Positions 25,574 to 35,259 of a stretch of DNA of 64,000 nucleotides are shown one piece after another (the stretch's first letter is position 1; each line of letters starts with the position of its first letter). Position numbers and translations under genes: made by a program. The stretch is from positions 71,434 through 135,433 of the forward strand of contig NZ_KE387021.1 of NCBI RefSeq assembly GCF_000430025.1, read 5' to 3'. The DNA comes from Flavobacterium suncheonense GH29-5 = DSM 17707. Lineage in GTDB: Bacteria; Bacteroidota; Bacteroidia; Flavobacteriales; Flavobacteriaceae. Below the pieces are notes generated by a model. The model had not been told where the DNA came from and did not search any database. It saw nothing but the letters and a program-made list of their open reading frames with translations.

Positions 25574-25993
25574 TTATTTAAGCGTCAAAATTCGATTACC
25601 GTTTGGCAACTGTTTTATATGGATTGCCGCATGATCCAAAGGAATCAGGTTGGGTGTTTTTTCCGGCCATTCGATGAAGCACCAGTTTCCGGAATAAAAA
25701 TATTCGTCAATTCCCATGTCGTAGGCTTCTTCTTCCGAATTTAACCGATACAAATCAAAGTGATACACGATTTCTCCGTCTGCAGTTTCATATTCGTTTA
25801 CTAATGAAAAAGTAGGACTCGAAGTCATATCCTGAACGCCCAATTGTTCTGCAAGTGCCTTGATAAGCGTTGTTTTTCCGACACCCATTTCGGCATGAAA
25901 CGTAATTACTTTTTTTAGCGGCTGTGATAAAATTTTACGGGCCACATCCTTAATTTCGTCTAAGGAAAAGGTAATTTGGAATTGGTCAGTCAT
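25574..25993 (-). CDS. tsaE: tRNA threonylcarbamoyladenosine biosynthesis ATPase TsaE
   Basis: TsaE is the P-loop ATPase of the TsaB-TsaD-TsaE complex that makes t6A37 in tRNAs reading ANN codons. The 139-residue protein has Walker A in HAEMGVGKTTLIKAL near residue 35, SSPTFSLVNEY (switch-like), HFDLYRLNSEEEAYDMGIDEYF, and FIEWPEK. The ATG at 25993 precedes MTDQFQITFSL; a longer in-frame start would remove most of the leader. Confidence 0.95.
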   Translation of the reverse strand: MTDQFQITFSLDEIKDVARKILSQPLKKVITFHAEMGVGKTTLIKALAEQLGVQDMTSSPTFSLVNEYETADGEIVYHFDLYRLNSEEEAYDMGIDEYFYSGNWCFIEWPEKTPNLIPLDHAAIHIKQLPNGNRILTLK

Positions 25994-26023
25994 ATATAAA
26001 AAAGAGGAATTAATCTTCGCTTT

Positions 26024-26053
26024 CAAATGTAGTAAAAACTACCTAAATTCAAA
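26024..26053 (-). promoter_or_regulatory. tsaE promoter
   Basis: TTTG (26050-26053), 18 bp, and TACATTTG (26024-26031) on the minus strand. The ATG is about 30 nt further on. Confidence 0.65.
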
Positions 26054-26096
26054 GACTAATTCCTACAATTCTAAAAATCAGTTACAAAGCCCTGAT

Positions 26097-27650
26097 TTAT
26101 CTCGGTTCGAACACCAAAAACGGGATGATCATTTCTTCTAACGAAATACCACCGTGCTGATAAGTGTTGCGGTAATAACTCACATAATGGTTGAAGTTGT
26201 TCACATACGCCAGGAACAAATCATTCTTGGCAAAAATGAAAGAACTGCTCATGTTGATGGCCGGTAAGCCGATTTTTTTAGGATCTTTTACCGCATAAAC
26301 GTCCTTGTCTTCGTAGGTTAGGCTTCGGCCGGTTTTGTAACGGAGATTTAAACTAGTGTTTTTGTCGCCGATCACTTTGGACGGGTTTTTACAGTTTATC
26401 GTTCCGTGATCGGTTGTTAAAATTAGTCTAAAACCTTGTTGCTGTGCCAATTGTATGATTTCCAGCAATGGTGAATTTCTAAACCAGCTTAACGTTAACG
26501 AACGGTACGCTTTATCATTGGAAGCCAACTCTTTAACAACATCCATTTCTGTCTTAGCATGGGAAAGCATGTCTACAAAATTGTAAACTACGGTTGTTAA
26601 ATCGTTGCCTTTCAAGCCTTTGAAGTTGTCCACTAACTTTTTACCGTCTTTGAAATTGGTAATTTTATAATATTCCTGTTTGATGTCAATGCGCAAACGT
26701 TTTAATTGTTCGGTAAGAAATTCACCTTCAAAAAGGTTTTTTCCGCCATCGTCCACATCATTTTTCCAGTATTGCGGATAATTTTTCTCCATTTCCAAAG
26801 GTGTTAACCCTGAAAATATAGCGTTTCTGGCGTATTGCGTGGCAGTCGGAAGGATGGAGAAGTAACTCGTCTCTTTTTCCAGTTTGTAATGGTTGTTCAC
26901 CACGTTTTCAAAGGCTTTCCATTGGTCGTAACGCAAATTATCAATGACCACAAAAAGAATCGGTTTGTCTTTTTTGCGGATTTCCGGAACCACTAATTTT
27001 CTAAAAATTTCATGCGATAAATACGGACGGTTATCTTCGGAAGTAAACCATTTTTCGTAATTTTTCTCAATAAACTTACCAAATTGAGAATTAGCCTCAA
27101 GTTTCTGGCTTTCAAGAATTTCCACCATACTCTGGTCTTCGATGTTTTCCAGTTCGATCTCCCAGAACAACAGTTTTTTGTACAATTCAACCCAGTCTTC
27201 ATAGGAATTCACCATAGCCATATCCATAGCTATTTTGCGGAATTCTTTCTGGTAATCTAAAGTCGTTTTTTCGGAAACCAATCGTGAATGGTCCAGATTC
27301 TTCTTCAAACTCAGTAGAATCTGATTCGGATTTACCGGTTTTATAAGATAATCTGCAATCTTAGAACCGATTGCTTCTTCCATGATATATTCCTCTTCAC
27401 TCTTGGTAATCATAATTACCGGTGTGGCCGATTTTTTTTCTTTGATTTCGGAAAGCGTTTCTAAACCACTTAATCCGGGCATGTTTTCATCAAGAAAAAC
27501 AATATCGAAATTATCCGTATCGAACAATTCAATGGCGTCCTGACCGTTATTACAAGTGGTTACGTGGTATCCTTTCTTTTCAAGGAATAATATATGTGGT
27601 TTCAGCAAGTCGATTTCATCGTCTACCCAAAGTATTTTTATTTGGCTCAT
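26097..27650 (-). CDS. porX: PorX-type response regulator with PglZ domain
   Basis: PorX is the response regulator of the type IX secretion system, partner of the PorY kinase. The 517-residue protein has a receiver domain (residues 1-125, phospho-acceptor Asp in DIVFLDENMPG, conserved Lys in DYLIKPVNP), a helical linker, and a C-terminal PglZ domain of the alkaline phosphatase superfamily from about 200 (PILFVVIDNLRYDQW, a metal-binding TTDHGTINCKNP, and the Thr of FSILPTATQYARNA). Such a domain can hydrolyse phosphodiester linkages in oligonucleotides. T9SS-type cargo lies elsewhere in this window. Confidence 0.94.
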   Translation of the reverse strand: MSQIKILWVDDEIDLLKPHILFLEKKGYHVTTCNNGQDAIELFDTDNFDIVFLDENMPGLSGLETLSEIKEKKSATPVIMITKSEEEYIMEEAIGSKIADYLIKPVNPNQILLSLKKNLDHSRLVSEKTTLDYQKEFRKIAMDMAMVNSYEDWVELYKKLLFWEIELENIEDQSMVEILESQKLEANSQFGKFIEKNYEKWFTSEDNRPYLSHEIFRKLVVPEIRKKDKPILFVVIDNLRYDQWKAFENVVNNHYKLEKETSYFSILPTATQYARNAIFSGLTPLEMEKNYPQYWKNDVDDGGKNLFEGEFLTEQLKRLRIDIKQEYYKITNFKDGKKLVDNFKGLKGNDLTTVVYNFVDMLSHAKTEMDVVKELASNDKAYRSLTLSWFRNSPLLEIIQLAQQQGFRLILTTDHGTINCKNPSKVIGDKNTSLNLRYKTGRSLTYEDKDVYAVKDPKKIGLPAINMSSSFIFAKNDLFLAYVNNFNHYVSYYRNTYQHGGISLEEMIIPFLVFEPR

Positions 27651-27774
27651 AGTGTGCGGATTCAAATTAATGTGCAATTTATACTTTTATGAACGGATAG
27701 TGGTTAAAATTATTGTAAAAATTATTGGATTGCTTCCGTATTTTATCCGTACTTTCATAAAAGCTAAAAATAAT

Positions 27775-27782
27775 TATATTTG
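27775..27782 (+). promoter_or_regulatory. -7 element for the HD protein and lipid A cluster
   Basis: TATATTTG ends 18 nt before the GTG start at 27801; TTTC at 27753-27756 is a possible -33 box with an 18-bp spacer. Confidence 0.5.
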
Positions 27783-27800
27783 TAGTAAATACATTATTAA

Positions 27801-29036
27801 GTGAGCCAGATTAACAAGCTTAAAATTCTCAACGATCCAATTTATGGTTTCATAACCATTCCGAATACTTTAGTTTACGATTTAATTCAGCATCCTTATT
27901 TTCAGCGTCTGCGGAGAATATCGCAGATGGGAATGTCGTATTTGGTATATCCGGGCGCCCATCATACCCGTTTTCATCATGCTTTGGGCTGTATGCATTT
28001 GATGCAGAAAGCGGTTCAGACTTTACGTTTTAAAGGAGTGGAAATATCCTCCGATGAAGAAACCGCTCTTTACATTGCCATTTTGCTGCACGACATCGGT
28101 CACGGGCCTTTTTCACACGCTATGGAACACAGTATTGTGGAAGACGTGCATCATGAAGAGATTTCGCAATTGTTTATGAATCAACTGAATGAAGATTTTG
28201 ACGGAAAATTGTCGTTAGCCATTAAAATATTCAGAGGCGATTATCACAGAAAGTTTATGCTGCAACTGATATCAAGTCAATTGGATATGGACCGGATGGA
28301 TTATTTAAAGCGCGACAGTTTTTACAGCGGCGTGGCTGAGGGAAACATTAATTCCGAACGTCTGATTCAGATGATGAATGTTGAAAATGATGTCTTGGTA
28401 ATTGAAGAAAAAGGCATTTATTCCGTAGAAAAGTTTCTGGTTGCCAGACGCTTAATGTATTGGCAGGCTTATCTTCACAAAACAAGCGTTGTCGCCGAAC
28501 TGATTCTTACCAAAATTCTCAAGCGCGCCAAAGAACTTACACAAAAAGGAGTGGTGCTTCCTTGCAGCGAGCCTTTACAATATTTCATGCAAAACCGCGT
28601 CACTTTAGACGATTTCAATGCCGATATTTTAAAACGATTCGCCTTATTGGACGATTTTGACATCGTCAGCGCTATAAAATCGTGGCAGTTTCATGACGAT
28701 TATGTACTGTCAAATCTGAGCAGCATGATTATCAACCGTGATTTACTGAAGATTCAGATAGCGGAAGACAAAATAGGCAAAGTACAATTAAATGAATTGA
28801 AAACCCGTTATATGCACAAGTATCAGCTTTCGGAAAAAGAAGCGGAATACTTCGTTTTTAAAGGAAAACTGAAAAATCAGGCCTATAACAAATCCAGTGA
28901 GCCGATTCATATTTTAAAGAAGGACAGAACCATTGAAGATGTGGTGGAAGCGTCAGATCAGTTGCATCTGAAAGCACTGTCAAAACCCGTTACCAAATAT
29001 TTTATTTGCTTCCCAAAAGTGCTTTTGGAAAGTTAA
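27801..29036 (+). CDS. HD domain phosphohydrolase
   Basis: The 411-residue protein has an N-terminal HD domain of the dGTPase/YdhJ type. HTRFHHALGCMHLM carries the first metal-binding His, and AILLHDIGHGPFSHAMEH the HD doublet; DRMDYLKRDSFYSGVAEG holds a downstream Asp. The substrate may be dNTP or another nucleotide, not decidable here. The start is GTG, as ORF-upstream sequence has stops. It lies 30 bp before lpxD and probably opens that operon. Confidence 0.88.
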   Translation: MSQINKLKILNDPIYGFITIPNTLVYDLIQHPYFQRLRRISQMGMSYLVYPGAHHTRFHHALGCMHLMQKAVQTLRFKGVEISSDEETALYIAILLHDIGHGPFSHAMEHSIVEDVHHEEISQLFMNQLNEDFDGKLSLAIKIFRGDYHRKFMLQLISSQLDMDRMDYLKRDSFYSGVAEGNINSERLIQMMNVENDVLVIEEKGIYSVEKFLVARRLMYWQAYLHKTSVVAELILTKILKRAKELTQKGVVLPCSEPLQYFMQNRVTLDDFNADILKRFALLDDFDIVSAIKSWQFHDDYVLSNLSSMIINRDLLKIQIAEDKIGKVQLNELKTRYMHKYQLSEKEAEYFVFKGKLKNQAYNKSSEPIHILKKDRTIEDVVEASDQLHLKALSKPVTKYFICFPKVLLES

Positions 29037-29066
29037 AATTTAATTAAATTTTATATTTTTGCAAAG

Positions 29067-30095
29067 ATGAAGTTTACAGCAGAACAAATAGCAGGTATTT
29101 TAGGCGGGGAAGTCGTGGGAAACCCTTCGGCAGAAGTCTACAAACTGGCAAAAATAGAAGAAGGAACAGAAGGTTCACTTACTTTTTTGGCGAATCCTAA
29201 ATACCTGAATTTCATATATACAACTCAGGCAACCGTTACCATCGTTAACAATACCTTTGAACCTACACAGGAACTTTTTACCACTTTAATAAAAGTAGAA
29301 GATGCCTATAAAGCGTTTTCTAAGCTTTTAGAGTATTACAATCAGGTAAAGTTAATGAAATCGGGTATTGAGCAGCCTTCCGTTATTTCCGAAAACGTTA
29401 CTTACGGTGAAAACCTGTATTTAGGGAGTTTTTGCTATATCGGAAAAAATGTTACGATTGGTAACGATGTAAAAATTTATCCGAACAGTTTTATTGGCGA
29501 CAATGTAACCATCGGAGACGGAACGGTTTTATTTGCCGGTGTGCGGATTTATTCCGAATCGGAAATCGGTAAAAACTGTACCATTCATTCCGGAACAATT
29601 ATCGGGTCAGACGGATTTGGTTTTGCTCCTCAGGAAGACGGAACCTATTCCAAAGTACCGCAAATCGGAAATGTAATCATTGAAGACAATGTGGAAATCG
29701 GCTCCTGTTCGACAGTCGACAGAGCTACATTGGGTTCAACAATCATCCGAAAAGGCGTGAAATTAGACAATCAGATTCAGATAGCCCACAATGTGGAAAT
29801 AGGTGAGAATACCGTAATTGCTTCCCAAACCGGAGTGGCGGGTTCTACCAAAATCGGAAAAAATTGTATCATCGGCGGGCAGGTTGGAATTGTCGGCCAT
29901 ATCACAATCGGTAATAACGTGCGGATTCAGGCGCAATCCGGAGTAGGAAGAAATGTAAAAGACGGAGAAGCGATTCAGGGAAGTCCGGCTCTGGGTTACA
30001 GCGATTTTAACAAATCGTATGTACATTTCAAAAATTTACCGAAAATCGTTGATGAATTGCATCAGCTGAAAAAAAACAAAAAAGAAACAAACTAA
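29067..30095 (+). CDS. lpxD: UDP-3-O-(3-hydroxyacyl)glucosamine N-acyltransferase
   Basis: LpxD adds the N-linked 3-hydroxyacyl chain in lipid A synthesis. The 342-residue protein has the N-terminal uridine-binding domain (to about 100, TAEQIAGILGGEVVGNP, LTFLANPKY) and a long left-handed beta-helix of hexapeptide repeats. QIAHNVEIGENTVIA contains the catalytic His. The C-terminal helix is KKNKKETN-rich. It is first of a lipid A set with lpxC-fabZ and lpxA. Confidence 0.96.
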   Translation: MKFTAEQIAGILGGEVVGNPSAEVYKLAKIEEGTEGSLTFLANPKYLNFIYTTQATVTIVNNTFEPTQELFTTLIKVEDAYKAFSKLLEYYNQVKLMKSGIEQPSVISENVTYGENLYLGSFCYIGKNVTIGNDVKIYPNSFIGDNVTIGDGTVLFAGVRIYSESEIGKNCTIHSGTIIGSDGFGFAPQEDGTYSKVPQIGNVIIEDNVEIGSCSTVDRATLGSTIIRKGVKLDNQIQIAHNVEIGENTVIASQTGVAGSTKIGKNCIIGGQVGIVGHITIGNNVRIQAQSGVGRNVKDGEAIQGSPALGYSDFNKSYVHFKNLPKIVDELHQLKKNKKETN

Positions 30096-30114
30096 AACTT
30101 AAATAACAAAAACC

Positions 30115-31503
30115 ATGGTTAAGCAAAAAACCATTAAAAGCGAAATTACATTAGAAGGAGTAGGACTGCACACAGGTCAGAATGTAAAAATGACTTTTAA
30201 ACCTGCATCGGTAAACAACGGATTCACTTTTGTACGTGTAGATTTGGAAGGCCAGCCGGTAATTGAAGCCGATGCCAATTATGTGGTAACGACTCAACGC
30301 GGGACAAACCTTGAAAAATTAGGGGTTAAGATTCAAACCTCAGAACACGTTTTAGCAGCTTTAGTGGGTTGTGATCTTGATAATGTTATTATCGAATTAA
30401 ACGCATCAGAACCGCCAATTATGGATGGTTCTGCGAAATATTTCGTTGAAGCCATTGAAAAAGCAGGAGTGGTAGAGCAGGAAGCCGATCGTTCCGTATA
30501 TGTTGTGAAAGAAGTTATTTCTTTTACCGATGAGGCAACCGGAAGCGAAATCACCGTAATTCCGGCTGATGATTATCAGGTAACTGCCATGGTGGATTTC
30601 GGAACCAAAGTTTTAGGAACGCAGAATGCGACCATGAAATCGATTTCGGAATTTAAGGATGAAATCGCGGATTGTCGTACTTTCAGTTTCTTACACGAAC
30701 TGGAAGGCTTGTTGGAGCACGGGTTAATTAAAGGCGGAGACTTAAACAACGCGATTGTTTACGTTGACAAAGAAATTTCACCGGAAACCATGGAGCGCTT
30801 GAAAGTGGCTTTCGGCAAAGATTCCATCAGTGTAAAACCAAACGGAATTTTAGATAACCTTACCCTGCATTATCCTAACGAAGCAGCACGTCACAAATTG
30901 TTAGATGTTGTCGGGGATCTGGCTTTAATCGGTACACGCATTAAAGGAAAAGTAATTGCTAACAAACCTGGGCATTTTGTAAACACGATGTTCGCTAAAA
31001 AAATGTCGAAGATTATCAAAAACGAGCAAAAAAATCACGTTCCGGTGTACGATTTACACAAGGAGCCGTTAATGGATGTAACAAAGATTCAGTCGATGTT
31101 ACCGCACCGTTATCCGTTTATTTTGGTGGATAAAATTCTTGAAATGTCTGATTCTCATGTGGTGGGACTGAAAAATGTTACCATGAACGAGCAGTTTTTC
31201 GTAGGGCACTTTCCTGGAGCGCCGGTTATGCCAGGTGTTCTGATTATTGAAGCCATGGCGCAAACCGGAGGAATCTTAATTTTAAGTACGGTTCCGGATC
31301 CGGAGAATTACTTGACGTATTTCATGAAAATCGACAATGTTAAATTCAAACATAAAGTGTTACCGGGCGATACTTTAATTTTTAAATTAGAGTTATTATC
31401 GCCAATCCGTCGCGGAATCTGTCACATGCAGGCCAGTGCGTACGCGAACGGTAAATTAGTTACAGAAGCCGAATTAATGGCGCAAATTGTAAAAAAGAAC
31501 TAA
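30115..31503 (+). CDS. lpxC-fabZ: Bifunctional UDP-3-O-acyl-GlcNAc deacetylase / 3-hydroxyacyl-ACP dehydratase
   Basis: The 462-residue protein is a fusion known in Bacteroidota. LpxC occupies about 1-300: zinc ligands in TSEHVLAALVG and in RHKLLDVVGDLAL (HKxxD), plus HELEGLLEHGLIKGG. FabZ occupies about 315-462: PHRYPFILVDKI, VGHFPGAPVMPGVLIIEAMAQTGG with the catalytic His and Glu. LpxC makes the committed deacetylation of lipid A, while FabZ dehydrates 3-hydroxyacyl-ACP and competes for the same acyl pool. The fusion keeps the two activities in fixed ratio. Confidence 0.97.
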   Translation: MVKQKTIKSEITLEGVGLHTGQNVKMTFKPASVNNGFTFVRVDLEGQPVIEADANYVVTTQRGTNLEKLGVKIQTSEHVLAALVGCDLDNVIIELNASEPPIMDGSAKYFVEAIEKAGVVEQEADRSVYVVKEVISFTDEATGSEITVIPADDYQVTAMVDFGTKVLGTQNATMKSISEFKDEIADCRTFSFLHELEGLLEHGLIKGGDLNNAIVYVDKEISPETMERLKVAFGKDSISVKPNGILDNLTLHYPNEAARHKLLDVVGDLALIGTRIKGKVIANKPGHFVNTMFAKKMSKIIKNEQKNHVPVYDLHKEPLMDVTKIQSMLPHRYPFILVDKILEMSDSHVVGLKNVTMNEQFFVGHFPGAPVMPGVLIIEAMAQTGGILILSTVPDPENYLTYFMKIDNVKFKHKVLPGDTLIFKLELLSPIRRGICHMQASAYANGKLVTEAELMAQIVKKN

Positions 31504-31513
31504 AAAAAGAATT

Positions 31514-32302
31514 ATGAATCAACCTTTAGCATACGTTCATCCGGGTGCAAAAATTGCCAAAAATGTGGTGATTGAGCCTTTCACAACCATTCATAACAAT
31601 GTGGAGATTGGCGAAGGAACCTGGATCGGTTCAAACGTAACCATTATGGAGGGCGCAAGAATCGGTAAGAACTGTAATATATTTCCGGGAGCTGTTATTT
31701 CAGCAATTCCTCAGGATTTGAAATTCGGTGGTGAAGAATCACTTGCAATAATTGGTGATAATACCACTGTAAGAGAATGTGTTACCATCAATAGAGGAAC
31801 AATTGCGTCAGGACAAACCAAGATCGGAAAGAACTGTCTGATTATGGCAACCGCTCACATTGCACACGACTGTCATATCGGGGATAATGCCATCATCGTA
31901 AATGGTGTAGCATTGGCCGGGCACGTTATTGTTGGAGATTTTGCTGTCATCGGAGGATTGGCTGCGATTCATCAGTTCATTCATATTGGTGATCACGCTA
32001 TGATTTCCGGTGGTTCGCTTGTCCGTAAAGATGTACCGCCGTTTACGAAAGCTGCAAAAGAACCGCTTTCTTATGTGGGAATCAACTCGGTAGGTTTGAG
32101 AAGAAGAGGATTTTCTCCGGAAAAAATCAGGGAAATTCAGGATATTTACCGAATTTTGTATCAGAAAAACTATAATACCACACAGGCTTTAAGTATCATT
32201 GAAGCCGAAATGGAAGCAACACCGGAGCGCGATGAAATCATTATGTTCATCCGTAATTCTTCAAGAGGAATTATGAAAGGTTATACCGGAGGCGGATTTT
32301 AA
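31514..32302 (+). CDS. lpxA: UDP-N-acetylglucosamine acyltransferase
   Basis: LpxA transfers a 3-hydroxyacyl chain from ACP to UDP-GlcNAc, the first lipid A step. The 262 residues are a left-handed beta-helix of hexapeptides, with AHIAHDCHIGDNAIIVNG containing the catalytic His, and a helical C-terminal domain (LRRRGFSPEKIREIQDIYRIL). It begins 10 bp after lpxC-fabZ. Confidence 0.97.
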   Translation: MNQPLAYVHPGAKIAKNVVIEPFTTIHNNVEIGEGTWIGSNVTIMEGARIGKNCNIFPGAVISAIPQDLKFGGEESLAIIGDNTTVRECVTINRGTIASGQTKIGKNCLIMATAHIAHDCHIGDNAIIVNGVALAGHVIVGDFAVIGGLAAIHQFIHIGDHAMISGGSLVRKDVPPFTKAAKEPLSYVGINSVGLRRRGFSPEKIREIQDIYRILYQKNYNTTQALSIIEAEMEATPERDEIIMFIRNSSRGIMKGYTGGGF

Positions 32303-32347
32303 TCGAAAACGAAAACAAATAATAAATTCAAATAATTAAATACATAA

Positions 32348-32914
32348 ATGGCAACTACAGCAGATATCAGAAACGGATTGTGCATTAAATTTAACCACGA
32401 TATTTACAAAATCGTTGAGTTCTTACACGTAAAACCAGGAAAAGGACCGGCTTTCGTAAGAACCAAACTTAAAAGTTTAACCAACGGAAAAGTGTTGGAT
32501 AACACGTTTTCGGCAGGACATAAAATTGATGTAGTTCGTGTAGAGACACATACATTCCAGTATTTATATGCCGAAGGAAATGACTTCCATTTCATGAATA
32601 CTGAAACTTTCGAACAAATTTCCTTAAACAAAGATATTTTGGACGCTCCGGAATTGTTAAAAGAAGGCACAAACGTTATGGTTCAGATTAATGCGGAAAC
32701 CGAAGCGCCTTTATCGGTAGATATGCCGGCATCCGTTGTTTTGGAAGTAACGTACACAGAACCGGGAGTTAAAGGAAATACCGCTACCAACGCGACAAAA
32801 CCTGCAACAGTAGAAACCGGAGCGCAAATCAATGTGCCTTTGTTTATCAATGAAGGAGATAAAATCAAAATTGACACAGCTACAGGTTCTTACATGGAGC
32901 GTGTTAAAGAATAA
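32348..32914 (+). CDS. efp: Elongation factor P
   Basis: EF-P relieves ribosome stalling at polyproline. The 188-residue protein has the KOW-like N-terminal domain with the tip loop HVKPGKGPAFVRTKLK carrying the conserved Lys, then two OB-type domains ending with GDKIKIDTATGSYMERVKE. Whether the tip Lys is modified cannot be told; no EpmA/EpmB genes are present in the window. It is inside the lipid A cluster, as is common in Flavobacteriaceae. Confidence 0.97.
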   Translation: MATTADIRNGLCIKFNHDIYKIVEFLHVKPGKGPAFVRTKLKSLTNGKVLDNTFSAGHKIDVVRVETHTFQYLYAEGNDFHFMNTETFEQISLNKDILDAPELLKEGTNVMVQINAETEAPLSVDMPASVVLEVTYTEPGVKGNTATNATKPATVETGAQINVPLFINEGDKIKIDTATGSYMERVKE

Positions 32915-32929
32915 TTAAGCTCAGAAACC

Positions 32930-33871
32930 TTGAAGTTTCCCAAAATACATACCTTAAAAGAAATCGCCGACATTATCCAAAGTGATTTTGTTGGCGATGC
33001 TTTGTTTCCGGTACACGGAATGAATGAAATTCACGTAGTGGAACCGGGTGATATCGTTTTTGTCGATCATCCGAAATATTACGACAAAGCATTGGAATCT
33101 GCCGCAACCATTGTTTTAATCAATAAGAAAGTAGATTGTCCGGAAGGCAAAGCTTTGCTGATTTCCGACGATCCGTTTCGCGATTTCAATAAATTAACCC
33201 GACATTTCAAACCGTTTACCGCTGCCGGTGTTTCGGTTTCCGATTCTGCAGTAGTAGGCGAGGGCACTGTGATTCAGCCTAATTGCTTCATCGGACATAA
33301 TGTTTTCATTGGTAAAAACTGTATTATTCATTCCAATGTTTCGGTTTATGACAATACGGTAATTGGCGATAATGTAATCATTCACGCCGGGTCCATAATC
33401 GGAGCAGACGCTTTCTATTATAAAAAACGTCCCGAAGGTTTCGATCAGTTATTGTCCGGAGGTCGTGTGATTATCGAAGACAATGTCGGAATCGGAGCAT
33501 TGTGTACTATAGACAAAGGTGTTACCGGCGATACAACCATTGGCGAAGGAACCAAAATGGACAATCAGGTGCATGTGGGGCACGATACCGTAATCGGAAA
33601 AAAATGTTTGATTGCAGCCCAAACCGGTATTGCAGGTTGTGTAATCATTGAAAATGAAGTTACCCTTTGGGGACAGGTAGGAACTACCAGCGGAATCACC
33701 ATTGGTGAAAAAGCCGTGATTTTAGGGCAAACCGGAGTGACCAAATCTGTTGAAGGCGGAAAGATTTATTTCGGTACACCAATTGAAGAATCCCGCGAAA
33801 AGCTGAAACAACTTGCCAACGTTAAAAAAATTCCTGAAATATTAAACAAACTCAACAAGAATGATGGCTAA
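32930..33871 (+). CDS. Second LpxD-like hexapeptide acyltransferase
   Basis: The 313-residue protein has the same layout as LpxD, with an N-terminal uridine-binding-like domain ([37 protein letters not shown]) and a left-handed beta-helix of hexapeptides ([23 protein letters not shown] with a catalytic-type His). It is clearly diverged from the lpxD at 29067. It may acylate a different sugar nucleotide. The start is TTG at 32930, 15 bp after efp; no ATG fits the conserved N-terminus. Its last bases overlap the next gene. Confidence 0.88.
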   Translation: MKFPKIHTLKEIADIIQSDFVGDALFPVHGMNEIHVVEPGDIVFVDHPKYYDKALESAATIVLINKKVDCPEGKALLISDDPFRDFNKLTRHFKPFTAAGVSVSDSAVVGEGTVIQPNCFIGHNVFIGKNCIIHSNVSVYDNTVIGDNVIIHAGSIIGADAFYYKKRPEGFDQLLSGGRVIIEDNVGIGALCTIDKGVTGDTTIGEGTKMDNQVHVGHDTVIGKKCLIAAQTGIAGCVIIENEVTLWGQVGTTSGITIGEKAVILGQTGVTKSVEGGKIYFGTPIEESREKLKQLANVKKIPEILNKLNKNDG

Positions 33872-34223
33872 AGAACTCGTTACGGAGTTTTATCAATCGG
33901 ATGCGTTACGAAACAGCGACGCGATAAAACGTTTTCTTCACGATGAAATGGAATTCGACTGGCACAGCTCCAAAGGATTTCTCAAAATGACTAAAAGCGA
34001 TTTAGTGGAGCTTGCGAATGAAATGAAACGTTCGTACAGTTCGTCCCGTATCAGTATTTCTCATATTTTGGAAGAAAACGGCAGCGTTATGGCGCGCTAT
34101 ACTTATTTTGTCACGCCAATAGAAAATCCGAATGAGGAAGAAGTTTTAGCACATTTTGTAACGCTTTGGGAAGTGAAAGACGGTAAATTATTCCGTGGCT
34201 ACCAAATGAGTCAGTTGGGTTAA
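33861..34223 (+). CDS. NTF2-like (SnoaL) protein
   Basis: The 120-residue protein has the cone-shaped NTF2 fold: an N-terminal helix ([33 protein letters not shown]), strands around [21 protein letters not shown], and a C-terminal [20 protein letters not shown]. Such proteins bind small ligands or act as isomerases; no catalytic residue can be assigned. It overlaps the 3' end of the LpxD-like gene by 11 bp (two consecutive ATG codons are possible starts). Confidence 0.83.
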   Translation: MMAKELVTEFYQSDALRNSDAIKRFLHDEMEFDWHSSKGFLKMTKSDLVELANEMKRSYSSSRISISHILEENGSVMARYTYFVTPIENPNEEEVLAHFVTLWEVKDGKLFRGYQMSQLG

Positions 34224-34261
34224 ATTTCCATAAAAATCTTCAAAAGTTTATTGTAAAATAC

Positions 34262-34292
34262 TTTAGATATTTCTTTCAAAAGTCTATTTTTG
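34262..34292 (+). promoter_or_regulatory. sucD promoter
   Basis: TTTA (34262-34265), 19 bp, TATTTTTG (34285-34292); the -7 box fits TAnnTTTG exactly and the -33 box has one mismatch. The ATG is at 34329. Confidence 0.6.
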
Positions 34293-34328
34293 CAATGCAA
34301 TTTTAAAAACAACATTAAAAACTATATC

Positions 34329-35201
34329 ATGAGTGTTTTAGTTAATAAGAATTCTAAAATAATTGTTCAGGGATTTACAGGAAGTGAAGGAACATTCCAC
34401 GCTTCCCAAATGATTGAATACGGAACAAACGTTGTTGGTGGTGTAACTCCTGGAAAAGGTGGTACAATGCACTTAGACCGTCCGGTTTTCAACACCGTTA
34501 AAGATGCTGTAGATCAGGCTGGTGCAGATACTTCTATCATTTTCGTTCCGCCTGCTTTTGCTGCCGATGCGATTATGGAAGCTGCAGACGCTGGAATCAA
34601 AGTAATCATTTGTATTACAGAGGGAATTCCTGTTGCAGATATGATTAAAGCATACGATTACATCAAAACAAGAGACTGTCGTTTAGTTGGTCCTAACTGT
34701 CCGGGTGTAATTACACCTGAAGAAGCTAAAGTTGGTATCATGCCAGGTTTCGTTTTCAAAAAAGGAAAAGTTGGTATCGTTTCTAAATCAGGAACTTTAA
34801 CGTATGAAGCTGCTGATCAGGTGGTTCGTCAAGGTTTTGGTATCACAACAGCTATCGGAATCGGTGGAGATCCAATCATCGGAACTACTACAAAAGAAGC
34901 CGTTGAGTTGTTAATGAACGATCCTGAAACGGAATTAATCATCATGATTGGTGAAATCGGTGGACAATTAGAAGCAGATGCTGCACGTTGGGTTAAAGCT
35001 GACGGAAACAGAAAACCGGTTGTAGGTTTCATCGCCGGTGAAACAGCTCCAAAAGGACGTACAATGGGTCACGCAGGAGCCATCGTTGGTGGTGCAGATG
35101 ATACAGCGGAAGCTAAAAAACGCATCATGAGAGAGAATGGAATCCACGTGGTTGATTCTCCGGCTGAAATTGGTAAAAAAGTGAAAGAAGTTTTGGGATA
35201 A
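34329..35201 (+). CDS. sucD: Succinate-CoA ligase alpha subunit
   Basis: SucD is the CoA-binding, His-phosphorylated subunit of succinyl-CoA synthetase in the TCA cycle. The 290-residue protein has the N-terminal CoA-binding Rossmann domain ([19 protein letters not shown]), [14 protein letters not shown], and the phospho-His loop GHAGAIVGG near residue 240. No sucC is adjacent, which is usual in Flavobacteriaceae. The ATG at 34329 is preferred over a longer in-frame TTG-like extension across the promoter. Confidence 0.96.
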   Translation: MSVLVNKNSKIIVQGFTGSEGTFHASQMIEYGTNVVGGVTPGKGGTMHLDRPVFNTVKDAVDQAGADTSIIFVPPAFAADAIMEAADAGIKVIICITEGIPVADMIKAYDYIKTRDCRLVGPNCPGVITPEEAKVGIMPGFVFKKGKVGIVSKSGTLTYEAADQVVRQGFGITTAIGIGGDPIIGTTTKEAVELLMNDPETELIIMIGEIGGQLEADAARWVKADGNRKPVVGFIAGETAPKGRTMGHAGAIVGGADDTAEAKKRIMRENGIHVVDSPAEIGKKVKEVLG

Positions 35202-35224
35202 TCTCAAGTTTTAAACTATATAAG

Positions 35225-35259
35225 AATAAGCCCTGCATAATGTAGGGCTTATTTTTTTT
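35225..35259 (+). terminator. Terminator after sucD
   Basis: AATAAGCCCT (35225-35234) pairs with AGGGCTTATT (35244-35253), followed by a T run; it also overlaps the end of the convergent DUF2490 gene. Confidence 0.85.

Noticed and set aside
27801..29036. HD protein as a dGTPase by name
   Set aside because: The HD motifs are present, but substrate-specific residues cannot be verified, so only the fold is called.
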